Assembly: GCA_028290285.1 (NCBI GenBank)
Contig: JAQGKD010000096.1
Location: 186,001-250,000, forward strand
Reading direction: 5' to 3'
DNA from: Hyphomicrobiales bacterium
GTDB taxonomy: Bacteria; Pseudomonadota; Alphaproteobacteria; Rhizobiales; Beijerinckiaceae
Length of the DNA: 64,000 nucleotides
Shown here: one piece after another, positions 8,400-20,391 of the stretch
How positions within the stretch are numbered: position 1 is the stretch's first letter
How the letters are laid out: each line of letters begins with the position of its first letter
The notes under the pieces: generated by a model
What the model saw: the letters and a program-made list of their open reading frames with translations, nothing else
What the model was told of the DNA's origin: nothing
Databases searched by the model: none
Made by a program: the position numbers and the translations under genes

Positions 8400-8984
8400 A
8401 TGTCCGGAATCACCCCCTCACAGACGGTAGGCCCGTATTTCGCCTATTGCCTCACTCCGTCGCGCTATCCGCTTCACGAGGTGTTCTCGACCGATCTCAC
8501 GGTGCCCGGCGTCGAAGGCGAACGCATCGTCGTCACCGGTCGCGTGCTCGATGGCGACGGCCTCGGCATTTCCGACGCCATGGTCGAGATCTGGCAGGCC
8601 GATGCCAAGGGCACGTTCGATCACGGCAGCGCATCGACCGTGAAGTCGAACAGCGGTTTCAAGGGCTTTGGCCGCGCCGAGACGACGGCGGACGGCACCT
8701 ACACCTTCACGACGGTCAAGCCCGGCCGCGTGCCCGGCGCCGACGGCAAGCTGCAGGCACCCCATCTCGCCGTGACCGTGTTTTCGCGCGGAATGCTGAC
8801 GCATCTCTTCACGCGGATCTATTTCGATGACGAGGCCTCCAACGCCGAGGACCAGGTGCTGAACCTCATTCCCGCCGACCGCCGCGCGACCATCGTCGCA
8901 AAGGCACACAAGGGGAGCCCGAAGGAATACGTGCTGGATATCCGCATTCAGGGCGGCGACGAGACGGTCTTCTTCGAAGCCTGA
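8400..8984 (+). CDS. pcaG: Protocatechuate 3,4-dioxygenase alpha subunit
   Basis: Non-iron subunit of the same dioxygenase, 194 residues. It shares the fold and several motifs with PcaH ('MVEIWQADAKG', 'TVKPGRVPG', 'HLFTRIYF') but lacks the complete Tyr/Tyr/His/His iron set, as expected for the alpha chain. The opening 'TPSQTVGPYFAYCL' is diagnostic of PcaG. It begins one base after the pcaH stop, and a clear terminator follows 27 bases downstream. Confidence 0.97.
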   Translation: MSGITPSQTVGPYFAYCLTPSRYPLHEVFSTDLTVPGVEGERIVVTGRVLDGDGLGISDAMVEIWQADAKGTFDHGSASTVKSNSGFKGFGRAETTADGTYTFTTVKPGRVPGADGKLQAPHLAVTVFSRGMLTHLFTRIYFDDEASNAEDQVLNLIPADRRATIVAKAHKGSPKEYVLDIRIQGGDETVFFEA

Positions 8985-9010
8985 TCGCGGCTGGGTACCA
9001 ATCAGTCCAG

Positions 9011-9041
9011 AGCGTCGCGATTTCGTCGCGGCGCTTTTTTT
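9011..9041 (+). terminator. Rho-independent terminator after pcaG
   Basis: AGCGTCGCGA pairs with TCGCGGCGCT over ten positions (one G-U), with the five-base loop TTTCG, followed by seven T residues. It is a textbook intrinsic terminator closing the pca operon. Confidence 0.9.
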
Positions 9042-9139
9042 ATGCTTGCGGCGGGATCGCTGCCGGGTCAGATTCATTCGTGTGAATGGAGACTGGAATG
9101 CGGCCTGTGCCTTGCGCCGCGCGTGAGAAGAGAGAGCTG

Positions 9140-9385
9140 ATGCCTCGTCTTGTCGCCCCATTGTCCGCCCGCACCGGTCCCGATGCGGAGGACATCGACT
9201 ACGCACATCGAGATTTCGTCAATCTCGCCGCAGCCGCGCTGCTGCTCGTCGTCGCGCTGATGATCACCTGGACAGTCGTGGCGCTGGACAGGCACGAGAA
9301 GACCCAGCGGTGCTTCGAGCAGGGCCGCAAGGACTGCGTGACCATTGCCGCGCCGCCGCACGGATTGCGCATTCCCGCCCATTGA
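9140..9385 (+). CDS. Small single-pass membrane protein, function unknown
   Basis: An 81-residue protein from the ATG at 9140, which has a GAGAG ribosome site; the track start at 9086 would add 18 residues. It has one strong membrane helix ('AAAALLLVVALMITWTVVAL') and a short tail with two cysteines ('RCFEQGRKDCVTIAAPP'). It stands alone between the pca terminator and the convergent terC-like gene. I do not recognise a family. Coding status rests on the ribosome site, the sensible helix and lack of a competing gene. Confidence 0.55.
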   Translation: MPRLVAPLSARTGPDAEDIDYAHRDFVNLAAAALLLVVALMITWTVVALDRHEKTQRCFEQGRKDCVTIAAPPHGLRIPAH

Positions 9386-9393
9386 GACGCAGG

Positions 9394-10083
9394 TCAGCCT
9401 TCCACGCTCTCCGCCGCGTGCCGCTTCTTGAAATAGACGCCGAGCAGCAGCACCAGGACGGCTCCGACAGCGCCCGCGATCATCTCCAGAGTCGTCTCGG
9501 ACCAGGGTCCGAACACGCCGTGCAGGCGCGGCTCGGACACCATGAGTTCGCCGGCCACGAAGCCGAGCAGGGCCGCGCCCACCCAGACCAGCCAGGAGAA
9601 CCGCTCGATCAGGGTGATCACGAGCTGCGCCCCGAACACGATGAGGGGAACGGACAGTCCGAGCCCGAGGATCACGAGCAGCGTCGAATCCTTGGCCACC
9701 GCCGCGATGGCGAGCACGTTGTCGAGAGACATGACCATGTCGGCGATGGCGACGATGCGCACCGCCTGCCAGACCGAGCCAGCAGCCTTGACGTTCGATT
9801 CGTCGGTCTCGTCGGTCAGCAGCTTCACCGCGATCCAGACCAGCAGGACGCCGCCGCCGATCCGCAGATAGGGCAGCGCCAGAAGCGACACGACCATCAG
9901 GGTGAAGATGATCCGCAGGACAATGGCGACACCGGCGCCGAGCACGATCCCGAGCTTGCGGCTCTTGGGCGGCAGGCTGCGGCAGGCGAGCGCGATAACG
10001 ACTGCATTGTCGCCCGACAGCAGAATGTTGATCCAGATGATCTGAAGAAGCTGGATCAGAAAAGTGCCCGTATCGGCGTCCAT
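9394..10083 (-). CDS. TerC-family integral membrane protein (YjbE type)
   Basis: A membrane protein of 229 residues with about seven helices. The conserved acidic membrane motifs of the TerC/YjbE family are present: 'NILLSGDNAVVIALA' near the N-terminus and 'MVMSLDNVLAIAAVA' in the middle. Such proteins are implicated in metal-ion export, mainly manganese, or tellurite resistance. I start at the ATG at 10083 ('MDADTGTF'); the longer ORF adds 20 polar residues unlike the family. It lies downstream of the pyroglutamyl-peptidase gene on the same strand, 93 bases apart. Confidence 0.88.
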   Translation of the reverse strand: MDADTGTFLIQLLQIIWINILLSGDNAVVIALACRSLPPKSRKLGIVLGAGVAIVLRIIFTLMVVSLLALPYLRIGGGVLLVWIAVKLLTDETDESNVKAAGSVWQAVRIVAIADMVMSLDNVLAIAAVAKDSTLLVILGLGLSVPLIVFGAQLVITLIERFSWLVWVGAALLGFVAGELMVSEPRLHGVFGPWSETTLEMIAGAVGAVLVLLLGVYFKKRHAAESVEG

Positions 10084-10176
10084 GCGTGAAAATCCGTCTC
10101 TTGGGGAATGGTTGTGCGTAGGCGGCGACCCTCCGGGGGTCAACCCCTTTGTGAAGAATTCACATGGCGTGCGCGC

Positions 10177-10815
10177 TCAACGGTTTCGCCGCAACTCGGT
10201 TGCGAGCACGATGAGCGCGGCTTCGACAGCCCGCGCCATGCCGGCCAATGTCGGCGGTGGCGGCATCTTGCTCATGCCGGGCGGCCTGCGCCCACGCGGT
10301 CTCGGCACGTGTATGAAACCTGCCAGGGCGGTTTCGGTGCCGAGCGTCAGATAAAGCGTCTGGTTGCAGACGTAGGACCCGGCGTCTATCGAGATCTGGC
10401 TGCGCGCCCCCGCTGCGCGAAGAGCATGCACCAGACGCTGAGATGGCACGCGCGCGGCACGGGCAGGGACCCCGCCGGGCGTAATAGACCGTGAAACTGG
10501 CGTTTGCCTTCGCGCGTCGGGGTGCAGCTGCGAGACGAAATTGCACGCCCGCGTCTCGACGCAAAGCGACCGTCGACGGCCGGCGAGGCCGATATGCAGC
10601 ACCGCCGAGGGACGCAGGCTCTCGATCAAGATCGCGAGCCGCTGGGGCGCAGCGGCGAAGACGACCGGCAGCACATGCCGCTCCAGCCGAATGCCAAGGC
10701 GCGCGAGCCGCGCAGTCGGTGCGCCAGCCAGAAGGCGAATGATGCCGGCCGAGGGATTGGATGGCGCGCCGGGAAAGGCGCCGAAACCGGTCAGCAGGAC
10801 GACTGGCATCGGCAT
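10177..10815 (-). CDS. pcp: Pyroglutamyl-peptidase I (peptidase family C15)
   Basis: Cytoplasmic cysteine peptidase that removes N-terminal pyroglutamate from peptides; 212 residues, the usual length. The opening 'VVLLTGFGAFPG' and the 'NPS' motif are family hallmarks. The catalytic triad can be placed as Glu in 'CVETRACNF', Cys in 'GSYVCNQTLY' and His in 'GFIHVP'. Starts at 10815 or 10809 (MPMPVV) are both plausible; the track start at 10866 is too early. It is divergent from the lipoprotein gene at 11060; the 244-base gap shows no gene. Confidence 0.85.
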   Translation of the reverse strand: MPMPVVLLTGFGAFPGAPSNPSAGIIRLLAGAPTARLARLGIRLERHVLPVVFAAAPQRLAILIESLRPSAVLHIGLAGRRRSLCVETRACNFVSQLHPDARRQTPVSRSITPGGVPARAARVPSQRLVHALRAAGARSQISIDAGSYVCNQTLYLTLGTETALAGFIHVPRPRGRRPPGMSKMPPPPTLAGMARAVEAALIVLATELRRNR

Positions 10816-11059
10816 ATCGCTGTGCGCCTCAGCCTCTTTCACCCGCGCCGTTCCGACATTGTCCATCGACCCGCCTTGCGATAATTAAGCCACAGTCATC
10901 CTCTGCATGGACCGGCGGGCATTCCGAGTCCCAATCTCGTCACCATTCACGCGCAGGTATGGCGACTGAGCCGCTGATTGTGCGAATCGCATTAAGCTTT
11001 CGTCAATCAATAAGGGCTTTTTCATAAGGTCCCGACGTATCCGGGAGAATTTCTGAAGG

Positions 11060-12316
11060 ATGTATCGCGTGAGTCAGGCTATGCCGACGCCGATCGAACA
11101 AAGCCCGCAACGCCCCGTAGCCGCACGCCTGCGCCGCTGGTCAGGCTCGCTCGTCGCGCTGACGCTCGCTGGCCTCCTCTCGGGCTGCATGGGAACAGGT
11201 CTCGATGGCATGAGCGCCTCGACCGGCAGCATGTTCGGCGCGAGCGATACTCAAGCCGCACGAACCACGCCGATCTTCGTGGCCTCGACGCGCAAGGTCG
11301 ATTCCCGCGTGTCGGGCGAATCCGTCGAGGATGGCGGGGCGCATTACGCTTTGTCCCTCGTCTCCGTTCCCCCCGGCCATCAGGCGGGCGCAATGGAATC
11401 GCCGACGTTCGGCAAGCCCGACCCGGCCAAGCATTTCGCCGTCGTCGGCGGCCGGGGCCTCGAGCCTGAGGATTTCCGGCTGCAGGTCGCGACCTATCTG
11501 TCGGGCCGCGTCGGTTCCAACCGCGACCTCCTGCTCTACGTTCACGGCTTCAACACGTCGCTCGACGAGGCCCGCTTCCGGCTGGCGCAGCTTGTCAACG
11601 ACGGGCGCTTCGGCGGCGTGGCCGTGCTCTTCACCTGGCCGTCGCAGTCCAACATGTTCTCCTACGTTTCCGACAAGGAGAGCGCGACCGCCTCGCGCGA
11701 CGCCCTGCAAAAGCTGATGAAGGACTTGTCGCAGGTCGAGGGCGTAGGCCGCGTCCATGTGCTCGCCCATTCCATGGGCGCCTGGCTCGCGATGGAGGCT
11801 CTGCGTGAAAACGCCATCGCCGGCAGCCGTAACCTCAACGGACGCCTCGGCGACGTCATGCTGGCCGCGCCCGACATCGACCTGTCGGTGTTCCGCCAGC
11901 AACTGACGCGCATCCCCGGCGCCAACATCTCGATCTTCGTGTCGTCGCACGACCGCGCCCTGTCGCTGTCGAGCAGCATCGCGGGCGCGCGGCCTCGGGT
12001 CGGCGCGCTCGATCCCGGCAGTTCGAAAGACCGTGCCGAGCTGGCGAAATTCGGCGTGAAGGTCTACGACCTCTCGTCGGAATCGACAGGCTTCATCGGC
12101 CACAGCATCTACGGCGACGTGCCCCAGGTGGTGCGCACCATCGGCGCGCAACTCGGAGCGCCACGCCGCGAGGATTCGTCCATGACCTCGATGATCGACG
12201 GCAACAGCACAGGCCCCGGGGAAGCCACCATGACGCCACTGGCGCCTGCGCCCAACCAGACTACGCCGCCATCGAACGCGGTCTCATCGAGCGCGCTACC
12301 CGCGCCGGGGCAATAA
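11060..12316 (+). CDS. DUF900 alpha/beta-hydrolase lipoprotein
   Basis: A 418-residue predicted lipoprotein of the COG4782 esterase/lipase group. A cationic N-terminus and hydrophobic stretch end in the lipobox 'LLSGC' near residue 43. The hydrolase domain has the strand and oxyanion region 'LLLYVHGFNTS' and the nucleophile elbow 'AHSMG'; an acid and a final His ('FIGHSIYGD') follow at expected places. The C-terminal 60 residues are Pro/Thr/Ser-rich. It probably acts at the envelope, but the substrate is unknown. Confidence 0.85.
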   Translation: MYRVSQAMPTPIEQSPQRPVAARLRRWSGSLVALTLAGLLSGCMGTGLDGMSASTGSMFGASDTQAARTTPIFVASTRKVDSRVSGESVEDGGAHYALSLVSVPPGHQAGAMESPTFGKPDPAKHFAVVGGRGLEPEDFRLQVATYLSGRVGSNRDLLLYVHGFNTSLDEARFRLAQLVNDGRFGGVAVLFTWPSQSNMFSYVSDKESATASRDALQKLMKDLSQVEGVGRVHVLAHSMGAWLAMEALRENAIAGSRNLNGRLGDVMLAAPDIDLSVFRQQLTRIPGANISIFVSSHDRALSLSSSIAGARPRVGALDPGSSKDRAELAKFGVKVYDLSSESTGFIGHSIYGDVPQVVRTIGAQLGAPRREDSSMTSMIDGNSTGPGEATMTPLAPAPNQTTPPSNAVSSSALPAPGQ

Positions 12317-12328
12317 AGGCGGAAACTA

Positions 12329-12452
12329 CCTTCTCCCATTGGGAGAAGGTGGCATGCGAAGCATGACGGATGAGGGGTTACGCTCTCACTTCGGAGGGGC
12401 CGTAACCCCTCATCAGTCGTCTCCGCCGACAGCTTCTCCCACCGGGAGAAGC
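12329..12452. repeat. Interspersed triple-hairpin repeat, copy 3
   Basis: CTTCTCCCATTGGGAGAAG, then the stem GGCATGCGAAGCATG, the arms GATGAGGGGTTA ... TAACCCCTCATC, the stem TCGTCTCCGCCGA and CTTCTCCCACCGGGAGAAG. It fills the gap between two convergent genes (lipoprotein and mutB), where it could end both transcripts. Confidence 0.85.
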
Positions 12453-12472
12453 AGGGCCGCGTTCTTCTTCAC

Positions 12473-14629
<2,157 letters not shown>

Positions 14630-14706
14630 GGGCGGGTGTCCAGCTGTGAAACCTGCGCGGCGAGTCTTGCACACCTGTCGACCGGATGAGGCATTGACCC
14701 CGCCGT

Positions 14707-14783
14707 CATTGCCGAGCGGAGCGAAGCGATCCAGAGCGATCCTGCGACGTCTGGATTGCCCCCTCGCTGCGCTTCTCGCAATG
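14707..14783. repeat. Second interspersed palindromic repeat, copy B (between mutA and mutB)
   Basis: CATTGCCGAGCGGAGCGAAGCGATCCAGAG and CTGGATTGCCCCCTCGCTGCGCTTCTCGCAATG form an imperfect inverted repeat related to copy A at 5736. It sits between two genes whose products form one heterodimer, so it may affect their relative expression. Confidence 0.75.
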
Positions 14784-14823
14784 ATGAGCCGTTTGACTGC
14801 GGCGTGCAAAACTCTCCACTGAA

Positions 14824-16662
14824 TTAGTAAGACGACTGCTGCGCGCGTTGCAAAACCTGGATGAGGTCGCAGCCCGCGAAGATGAATTCGGCGACGCCCG
14901 CCGCACGCAAGGGCGCCTCAAGGTCCCCCGGCCGCCCTGCGGCGTAGATATAGCGCGCCCCGGCGCTTGCGAGTGCGGACGCGGTTGTCGCGCCCATGCT
15001 CGCCACGAGCGCATCCGACGAACAGATGCAGGCAAGCGCCGCGCCGCTGGCAGTAAAGCCCGCCGCGCTCTCCTCGGGCGATGCCGAATGGTCCGCCGCG
15101 ATAGTCTCGAACCCGCCAGCCTCGAAGAAACTGCGCGCGAACATGGCGCGGACGGTGAAATCCGCGATTGTCCCGAGCGTCGCCAGATAGACGCGCGGCC
15201 GCTGGCCCGTGCGGGCGAGCACCGCGTCGGAATGGTCGCGAAGCCGTTCGAAATCCTGGGCGAGCCGCATAGGCGGAAACAACTGCGCCTCGGCCGACAC
15301 CACGGGTGCCTTCATCAGCACCTCGACGTCGGCCTCCGCGAGATTGGGGAACTCGCTCGTTCCTGTCAGCGGATCCTTGCGACGTGCGATATTCTTCAGC
15401 CGCGCCGCCCGCATGGAGGCCACGTTCCGCGACAGATCGGGCAGGAACGCGATGATTCCGCCTGCCGTCTCCGCCTTCTGGAAGAGAGCCCAGGCCGCCT
15501 GCGCCAGTTCATCCGTAAGTGTCTCGAAGCCACCGGCTCCCGCCGCCGCATCGGCGACGCGGCCGAGATTGGCCTCTTCGACCAGCACAAGCTGCGTATT
15601 GCGCGCGAGCCTGCGGGCGAAATCGTTGGGAAGTCCGAGCGCCTGCGTGAAAGGCAGCACGGTGAGATGATCCGCACCGCCCAGTCCCGCCGAAAAGGCT
15701 GCGACGGTGGCGCGCAGAAGATTCACCCAGGGGTCGCGCCGGCTCATCATGCGCCACGCGCTTTCCGCATGCAGCACGATGGGCTTGGCGGCGAGCCCGC
15801 AGGCCAGCTCCACCTGCTCCCAAAGGCGGCGCAAGGCGCGCAGCTTGGCAATGGTGAGGAATTCGTCGGCATCCGCCGCCATCCGGAAGGCGATGCAATC
15901 GCGCGCCTCTTCCAGGCTGAGGCCGGCGGCTTCGAGCGCCCGCAGCATGGTGATGGCGGAGGCCAAAGTATAGGCGAGCTCCTGCGCTTCCGAGCCGCCG
16001 CTGGCGTGAATGAGACGCCCATCCGCCACGCAGACCGGCGCGGCGTAGCCAGCCTCGCGCAGCCGCTGCACGGTTGCGGCGAACGTGCTGGAAAGCCCCG
16101 ATGAGGCACCCCGCGCCGCATCGCCGACGGGATCGAGCCCGAAATGCACATGCAGGTCGGCTGGCGCGAGACCGCGCGCGGCCACCAGCGCTGCGAGCTG
16201 TCGCGCCACATGTTCGGCGGCTCCGCCCGCATCGACCTCGATCGTGACACCAGCTTCGAGCACGACGCTTTCAAGCGCACGCTCGATGTCGGCGGACTCA
16301 GGAGCGAGCCCGAACCCATAGGCGCCCTCGGAGCCCCGAAAGACGAGATGCAGGCCGCCTGCGCCGTTTTCGAGATCGGTCAGCGCCTGTGCATTGGCCG
16401 CAGCGCTGTCGGGATGATCGACGCGCGCCAGCCTGTCCCAGGCGCCGCGATGGGCGGGCAGGATCGGCGTCGCGTCGCTCGCGCGGGGATAGAGCGGCTG
16501 GATGGCGATGCCGTCATAGGTGCGCCCGACGAGCTTCTCGAACGCGCCGCCTTTCAACACGTGGCCTACGAGCTTGTGCCAATGCGCCTCATCGACGGCC
16601 GGAAAGGTGCTGGCGAAGGCCGGCTCGGGCGAATGTTGTGAGGTCTTGATGTCGGCGGCCAT
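14824..16662 (-). CDS. mutA: Methylmalonyl-CoA mutase small (beta) subunit
   Basis: Non-catalytic partner of the mutase heterodimer, 612 residues. It is related to MutB in the barrel ('[25 protein letters not shown]', '[17 protein letters not shown]'), but the C-terminal region lacks the cobalamin DxHxxG motif and most active-site residues, as expected for the alpha/beta type. Bacteria with this arrangement use it for propionate or odd-chain acid metabolism and the ethylmalonyl-CoA route. It is the first gene of the pair. Confidence 0.92.
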   Translation of the reverse strand: MAADIKTSQHSPEPAFASTFPAVDEAHWHKLVGHVLKGGAFEKLVGRTYDGIAIQPLYPRASDATPILPAHRGAWDRLARVDHPDSAAANAQALTDLENGAGGLHLVFRGSEGAYGFGLAPESADIERALESVVLEAGVTIEVDAGGAAEHVARQLAALVAARGLAPADLHVHFGLDPVGDAARGASSGLSSTFAATVQRLREAGYAAPVCVADGRLIHASGGSEAQELAYTLASAITMLRALEAAGLSLEEARDCIAFRMAADADEFLTIAKLRALRRLWEQVELACGLAAKPIVLHAESAWRMMSRRDPWVNLLRATVAAFSAGLGGADHLTVLPFTQALGLPNDFARRLARNTQLVLVEEANLGRVADAAAGAGGFETLTDELAQAAWALFQKAETAGGIIAFLPDLSRNVASMRAARLKNIARRKDPLTGTSEFPNLAEADVEVLMKAPVVSAEAQLFPPMRLAQDFERLRDHSDAVLARTGQRPRVYLATLGTIADFTVRAMFARSFFEAGGFETIAADHSASPEESAAGFTASGAALACICSSDALVASMGATTASALASAGARYIYAAGRPGDLEAPLRAAGVAEFIFAGCDLIQVLQRAQQSSY

Positions 16663-16738
16663 GGTGCCCGTTCATATGATCGTGAGATCGTATTTCTGGC
16701 ACGGGCGGGGCGGCGAAACCAGACGCCCTTGGTCGTAT

Positions 16739-16775
16739 GCCGCGCCGCAGCGAAATCTCGCGGCGCGGCCTTTTT
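16739..16775. terminator. GC-rich hairpin, possible terminator
   Basis: CCGCGCCGC pairs with GCGGCGCGG around an 11-base loop, followed on the + strand by CCTTTTTC. It lies just past the 3' end of the minus-strand gene at 16779. The T run is on the + strand, so it is a better + terminator than a minus one, although no + gene ends here. Confidence 0.4.
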
Positions 16776-16778
16776 CGA

Positions 16779-17168
16779 TCAGATGAACTGGTGCAGGCCG
16801 GGGACAGAACCGGCGATCTCGCCGACCTTTTCCTCGCCCACGTGCTCACGGGCGACCTGGAACAGCTCCTTGCCGACGGTCTGCATCTCGCCCATGCCGA
16901 GGCCCATGCCCTGCAGCTTGCCGGCGAGGGCCATCAGGCCGCCAGCGCCGCCGAACATGCCCATGAGGCCGCCGAGACCGCCGCCGCCGCCTTCTTCGGC
17001 GTTGGCTGCGATAAGCTCCGAGGCGCCGGGAATGGACTGGATCAGATGGCCGACCTGGGTGTCGGGGCCTTCCTTCTGCAGGAAGGCGAGAATGGCAGCC
17101 ACGGCCTTTTCCGCGGTCGCCGGGTCAATACCCGCTGCGGTGGCAATACGATCGATAATCTCTTGCAT
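16779..17168 (-). CDS. DUF2267-like small protein with a glycine-rich middle
   Basis: A 129-residue protein starting at the ATG at 17168 ('[14 protein letters not shown]'); the track ORF's first 38 residues are unlikely to be translated. The N-terminus is an alternating helical region resembling DUF2267/DUF937-type proteins ('[18 protein letters not shown]'). The middle is glycine/methionine-rich ('[20 protein letters not shown]'). The C-terminus resumes with amphipathic helices ending '[12 protein letters not shown]', consistent with a regulatory fold. It is divergent from the ATPase gene at 17362. Function unknown. Confidence 0.75.
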   Translation of the reverse strand: MQEIIDRIATAAGIDPATAEKAVAAILAFLQKEGPDTQVGHLIQSIPGASELIAANAEEGGGGGLGGLMGMFGGAGGLMALAGKLQGMGLGMGEMQTVGKELFQVAREHVGEEKVGEIAGSVPGLHQFI

Positions 17169-17361
17169 GGAACCCTCGGGCAAAACTCGGGAGGCGAAAG
17201 CGCCGCCGCATATTTCAGGGGCACGCGGCCAAAAATCAAGCGCGGCGCAGCAAAACATGGCCTTGCGCCCGGTGGAAAGCAAATGCGCTCTGTCCTATAA
17301 GCGGGGGACTGCTTCGGCTCCGATTTGGGCCGGTGCGACACGAACCACCGGGACCGATCAC

Positions 17362-18924
17362 ATGGCGAATGATCCGAAAAACCAGCCGGGCAAAATCCTG
17401 GTCGGAAAGAGCGAGGACTTTCAATACCTCCTGCTTCCGCTGGGCAATCGCCACGGCCTCGTGACGGGCGCGACCGGCACCGGCAAGACGGTGACGCTGC
17501 AGGTCCTCGCCGAGGGATTTTCCAATGCGGGCGTGTCGGTTTTCGCCTCCGACGTGAAGGGCGATCTCTCCGGCATCGCCATGCCCGGTGATTCGAAGCC
17601 GCCCTTCGTCAAGCGGGCGGCCGAAATCGGGGTGGAATATACGCCCGATCAATTCCCCGTCGTGTTCTGGGATCTCTTCGGCGAGCAGGGGCACCCGGTC
17701 CGCGCCACCATCTCCGAGATGGGGCCGCTGCTGCTCTCGCAATTGCTCGAACTCAACGACACGCAGGAAGGTGTCATCAACATCGCCTTCCGCGTCGCCG
17801 ACGAGCAGGGGCTTCTGCTGCTGGACCTGAAGGACCTGCGCGCGCTGCTGCAATATGTGTCCGACAACGCCGCCGACCTGAAGACGCGCTACGGCAATGT
17901 GGCGGCGACCTCGGTGGGCACGATCCAGCGCCAGCTGCTGGTGCTCGAAAATCAGGGCGCGCTGAAATTTTTCGCCGAGCCCGCGCTCGATATCAACGAC
18001 TTCCTTCGCAAGGACCGCGAAGGGCGCGGCATCATCAACGTGCTCGCGGCAGACAAGCTGATGCGCTCGCCACGTCTCTACGCGACCTTCCTCCTGTGGA
18101 TGCTCTCCGAATTGTTCGAGACGCTTCCGGAGGTCGGCGACATGGACAAGCCGAAACTCGTCTTCTTCTTCGACGAGGCGCATCTGCTGTTCGACAATGC
18201 GCCGAAAGCCTTGATGGACGCCATCGAACAGGTCGTGCGCCTCATCCGCTCCAAGGGCGTCGGCGTGTATTTCGTCACGCAGAATCCGCTCGACGTGCCC
18301 GAGGTCGTGCTCGGCCAGCTCGGCAATCGTGTGCAGCACGCGCTGCGCGCTTTTACGCCGCGCGACCAGCGGGCGGTGAAAGCTGCCGCCGACACGTTCC
18401 GTCAGAATCCCAGCTTCGACACGGCGACCGTCATCACCCAGCTCGGCGTCGGCGAAGCCCTGGTGTCCATGCTGGAGGGCAAGGGCACGCCGGCCATCGT
18501 CTCTCGCGCGCTGATCGCGCCGCCTGACTCGCGGGTGGGTCCGATCACCGGGGACGAGCGCCAGAAGGTCATCTCGTCGAGCCCGCTTCTGGGCAAATAC
18601 GACACCGCCATCGACAGCGAATCCGCCTTCGAGGTTCTCGCGGCCCGTGCATCGGGCAAGGCGCTTCCGGGCAAGCCGGACGCACCCGGCCAGCCGCCGG
18701 TCGAGGCGGACGCTGCCGAGGGCGGCGGTCTGCTGGGCACCATCGGCGGCATGCTGGGCGGGCTTCTGGGCGGCTCGACGGGCGGCACAGGCAAGGGACG
18801 CCAGCGCATGTCGACCGGCGAAATGATGGCCCGCTCGATGGCGCAATCGGCCGCGCGGTCAATCGGCACGCAGATCAGCCGCGCCATCCTTCGCAACGTG
18901 CTCGGCGGCATGATGAAGCGCTAA
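17362..18924 (+). CDS. HerA-like ATPase, DUF853 / YjgR family
   Basis: A 520-residue cytoplasmic P-loop ATPase of the HerA/FtsK-like class. The start is the ATG at 17362; the 211 extra residues of the track ORF are antisense to the DUF2267-like gene. Walker A is 'TGATGTGKT' (about residue 42), Walker B '[13 protein letters not shown]', and the sensor-like '[16 protein letters not shown]' follows. The C-terminus is Gly/Ala-rich ('[18 protein letters not shown]'), as in DUF853 proteins. The family is conserved but its DNA or protein substrate is not established. Confidence 0.92.
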   Translation: MANDPKNQPGKILVGKSEDFQYLLLPLGNRHGLVTGATGTGKTVTLQVLAEGFSNAGVSVFASDVKGDLSGIAMPGDSKPPFVKRAAEIGVEYTPDQFPVVFWDLFGEQGHPVRATISEMGPLLLSQLLELNDTQEGVINIAFRVADEQGLLLLDLKDLRALLQYVSDNAADLKTRYGNVAATSVGTIQRQLLVLENQGALKFFAEPALDINDFLRKDREGRGIINVLAADKLMRSPRLYATFLLWMLSELFETLPEVGDMDKPKLVFFFDEAHLLFDNAPKALMDAIEQVVRLIRSKGVGVYFVTQNPLDVPEVVLGQLGNRVQHALRAFTPRDQRAVKAAADTFRQNPSFDTATVITQLGVGEALVSMLEGKGTPAIVSRALIAPPDSRVGPITGDERQKVISSSPLLGKYDTAIDSESAFEVLAARASGKALPGKPDAPGQPPVEADAAEGGGLLGTIGGMLGGLLGGSTGGTGKGRQRMSTGEMMARSMAQSAARSIGTQISRAILRNVLGGMMKR

Positions 18925-18972
18925 CAGCCCAAACGCCACGCACGACAGGTCTCGAACAACAGGAGCGCGAGC

Positions 18973-20355
18973 ATGGCCGCGATCGAACAGGTTCTCAGCA
19001 CGATCGATCAAAATCTCGACGCGGCGGTTCAGCGCCTCTTCGGGCTGCTCGCGATCCCCTCCGTCTCCACCGATCCAGCTTTCGCAGGCGATTGCGAAAA
19101 GGCCTGCCAGTGGCTCGTAGATGAGCTGGCCGGGCTCGGCTTCGACGCGTCGATGCGAAAGACGGCCGGACATCCGATGGTTGTCGCACATGCAAAAGCC
19201 AAGCGTCGCGACGTGCCGCATGTGCTCTTCTACGGGCATTACGATGTGCAGCCCGCCGATCCCGTCGAACTGTGGGAAAGCGATCCCTTCGCGCCCCATA
19301 TCGCGGACGCCCCGACGGGCAAGCGCATCGTCGCGCGTGGCGCTGCTGACGACAAGGGCCAGCTGATGACCTTCGTCGAAGCGTGCCGCGCCTTCAACGA
19401 GACAGGCGGCTTGCCTTGCGACATCACCATTCTTTTCGAGGGTGAAGAAGAAACCGGCTCCCCCTCGCTCCCCGCCTTTCTGGCGGAGAACAAGGCCGAG
19501 CTGAAAGCCGACCTGATGCTCGTCTGCGACACCAGCATGTGGGACAAGCGAACGCCCGCCATCACCACTATGCTGCGCGGTCTCGTGCTGGAAGAAGTGG
19601 TGATCCACGGCGCATCGCGCGATCTGCATTCAGGCATGTTCGGCGGCCCCGCGATCAATCCTATCCGCGTTCTCGGCCGCATCATCGCCGATCTTCACGA
19701 CGACCGGAACCGCGTCGCGCTTCCCGGTTTCTACGATGGCGTCGTCGAACTGCCCGACGATGTCGCGGCCCAATGGCGTGCGCTCGATTTCGATCCTCGC
19801 CGCTTCCTCGCCGATGTCGGGCTTTCGGAGCCCGCCGGCGAGCATGATCGCAGCGTGCTCGAACAGATCTGGTCGCGCCCGACCTGCGACGTGAATGGCA
19901 TCGTCGGCGGCTACACCGGCAAGGGCTCGAAGACGGTTCTCCCGGCACAGGCCAGCGCGAAATTCTCCTTCCGCCTCGTCGGTAAGCAGGATCCCGCCGC
20001 CATTGTCGAAAGCTTTCGCGCCTTCGTGCGTGCGCGCCTGCCGGTCGATTGCCGCGTGGAATTCGTCTCGCACGGGGCGTCACCTGCTTTGCAACTGCCC
20101 TTCTCGTCGGAAGCGCTCGGGCGTGCGCGTCGTGCCTTGCATCAGGAGTGGGACCGCGAGCCGGTGCTGGCCGGATCGGGCGGTTCGATCCCCATCGTCG
20201 GCGCCTTCAAGCAGGATCTCGGCATGGACACGCTGATGATCGGCTTCGGCCTGGATGACGACCGCATCCATTCGCCCAACGAGAAATACGAAATGTCCTC
20301 ATTCCACAAGGGCGCCCGGAGCTGGGCCCGAGTACTGGACTCGCTGTCGTCGTAG
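18973..20355 (+). CDS. M20-family metallopeptidase (dipeptidase)
   Basis: A 460-residue zinc peptidase of the M20 dipeptidase / carboxypeptidase group. Metal ligands and catalytic residues are in the expected order: 'YGHYDVQPAD', 'GAADDKGQ', 'EGEEETGSP', 'CDTSMWD' and the late His in 'RIHSPNEKYEM'. The middle contains the dimerisation domain ('DLHSGMFGG'). No signal peptide, so cytoplasmic; it probably splits small dipeptides. It starts 48 bases after the HerA-like gene and may share its transcript. A ribosome site (AACAGGAG) precedes the ATG. Confidence 0.93.
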   Translation: MAAIEQVLSTIDQNLDAAVQRLFGLLAIPSVSTDPAFAGDCEKACQWLVDELAGLGFDASMRKTAGHPMVVAHAKAKRRDVPHVLFYGHYDVQPADPVELWESDPFAPHIADAPTGKRIVARGAADDKGQLMTFVEACRAFNETGGLPCDITILFEGEEETGSPSLPAFLAENKAELKADLMLVCDTSMWDKRTPAITTMLRGLVLEEVVIHGASRDLHSGMFGGPAINPIRVLGRIIADLHDDRNRVALPGFYDGVVELPDDVAAQWRALDFDPRRFLADVGLSEPAGEHDRSVLEQIWSRPTCDVNGIVGGYTGKGSKTVLPAQASAKFSFRLVGKQDPAAIVESFRAFVRARLPVDCRVEFVSHGASPALQLPFSSEALGRARRALHQEWDREPVLAGSGGSIPIVGAFKQDLGMDTLMIGFGLDDDRIHSPNEKYEMSSFHKGARSWARVLDSLSS

Positions 20356-20391
20356 GCGTCGTCTTTGCGGGGAGGATACAAGCAGCTCGAC

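Noticed and set aside
10984-11010. Possible CtrA box at GCATTAAGCTTTCGTCAATC
   Set aside because: Only one half-site is correct (TTAA-N7-TCAA); not counted with the three good boxes.
14630-14809. 60-residue N-terminal extension of MutB in the ORF track
   Set aside because: It is translated from the interspersed repeat; MutB proteins start near 'MTRIPDFS'.
17236-18846. 536-codon minus-strand ORF opposite the HerA-like ATPase
   Set aside because: The plus frame has Walker motifs and full-length family similarity; the antisense frame has none.
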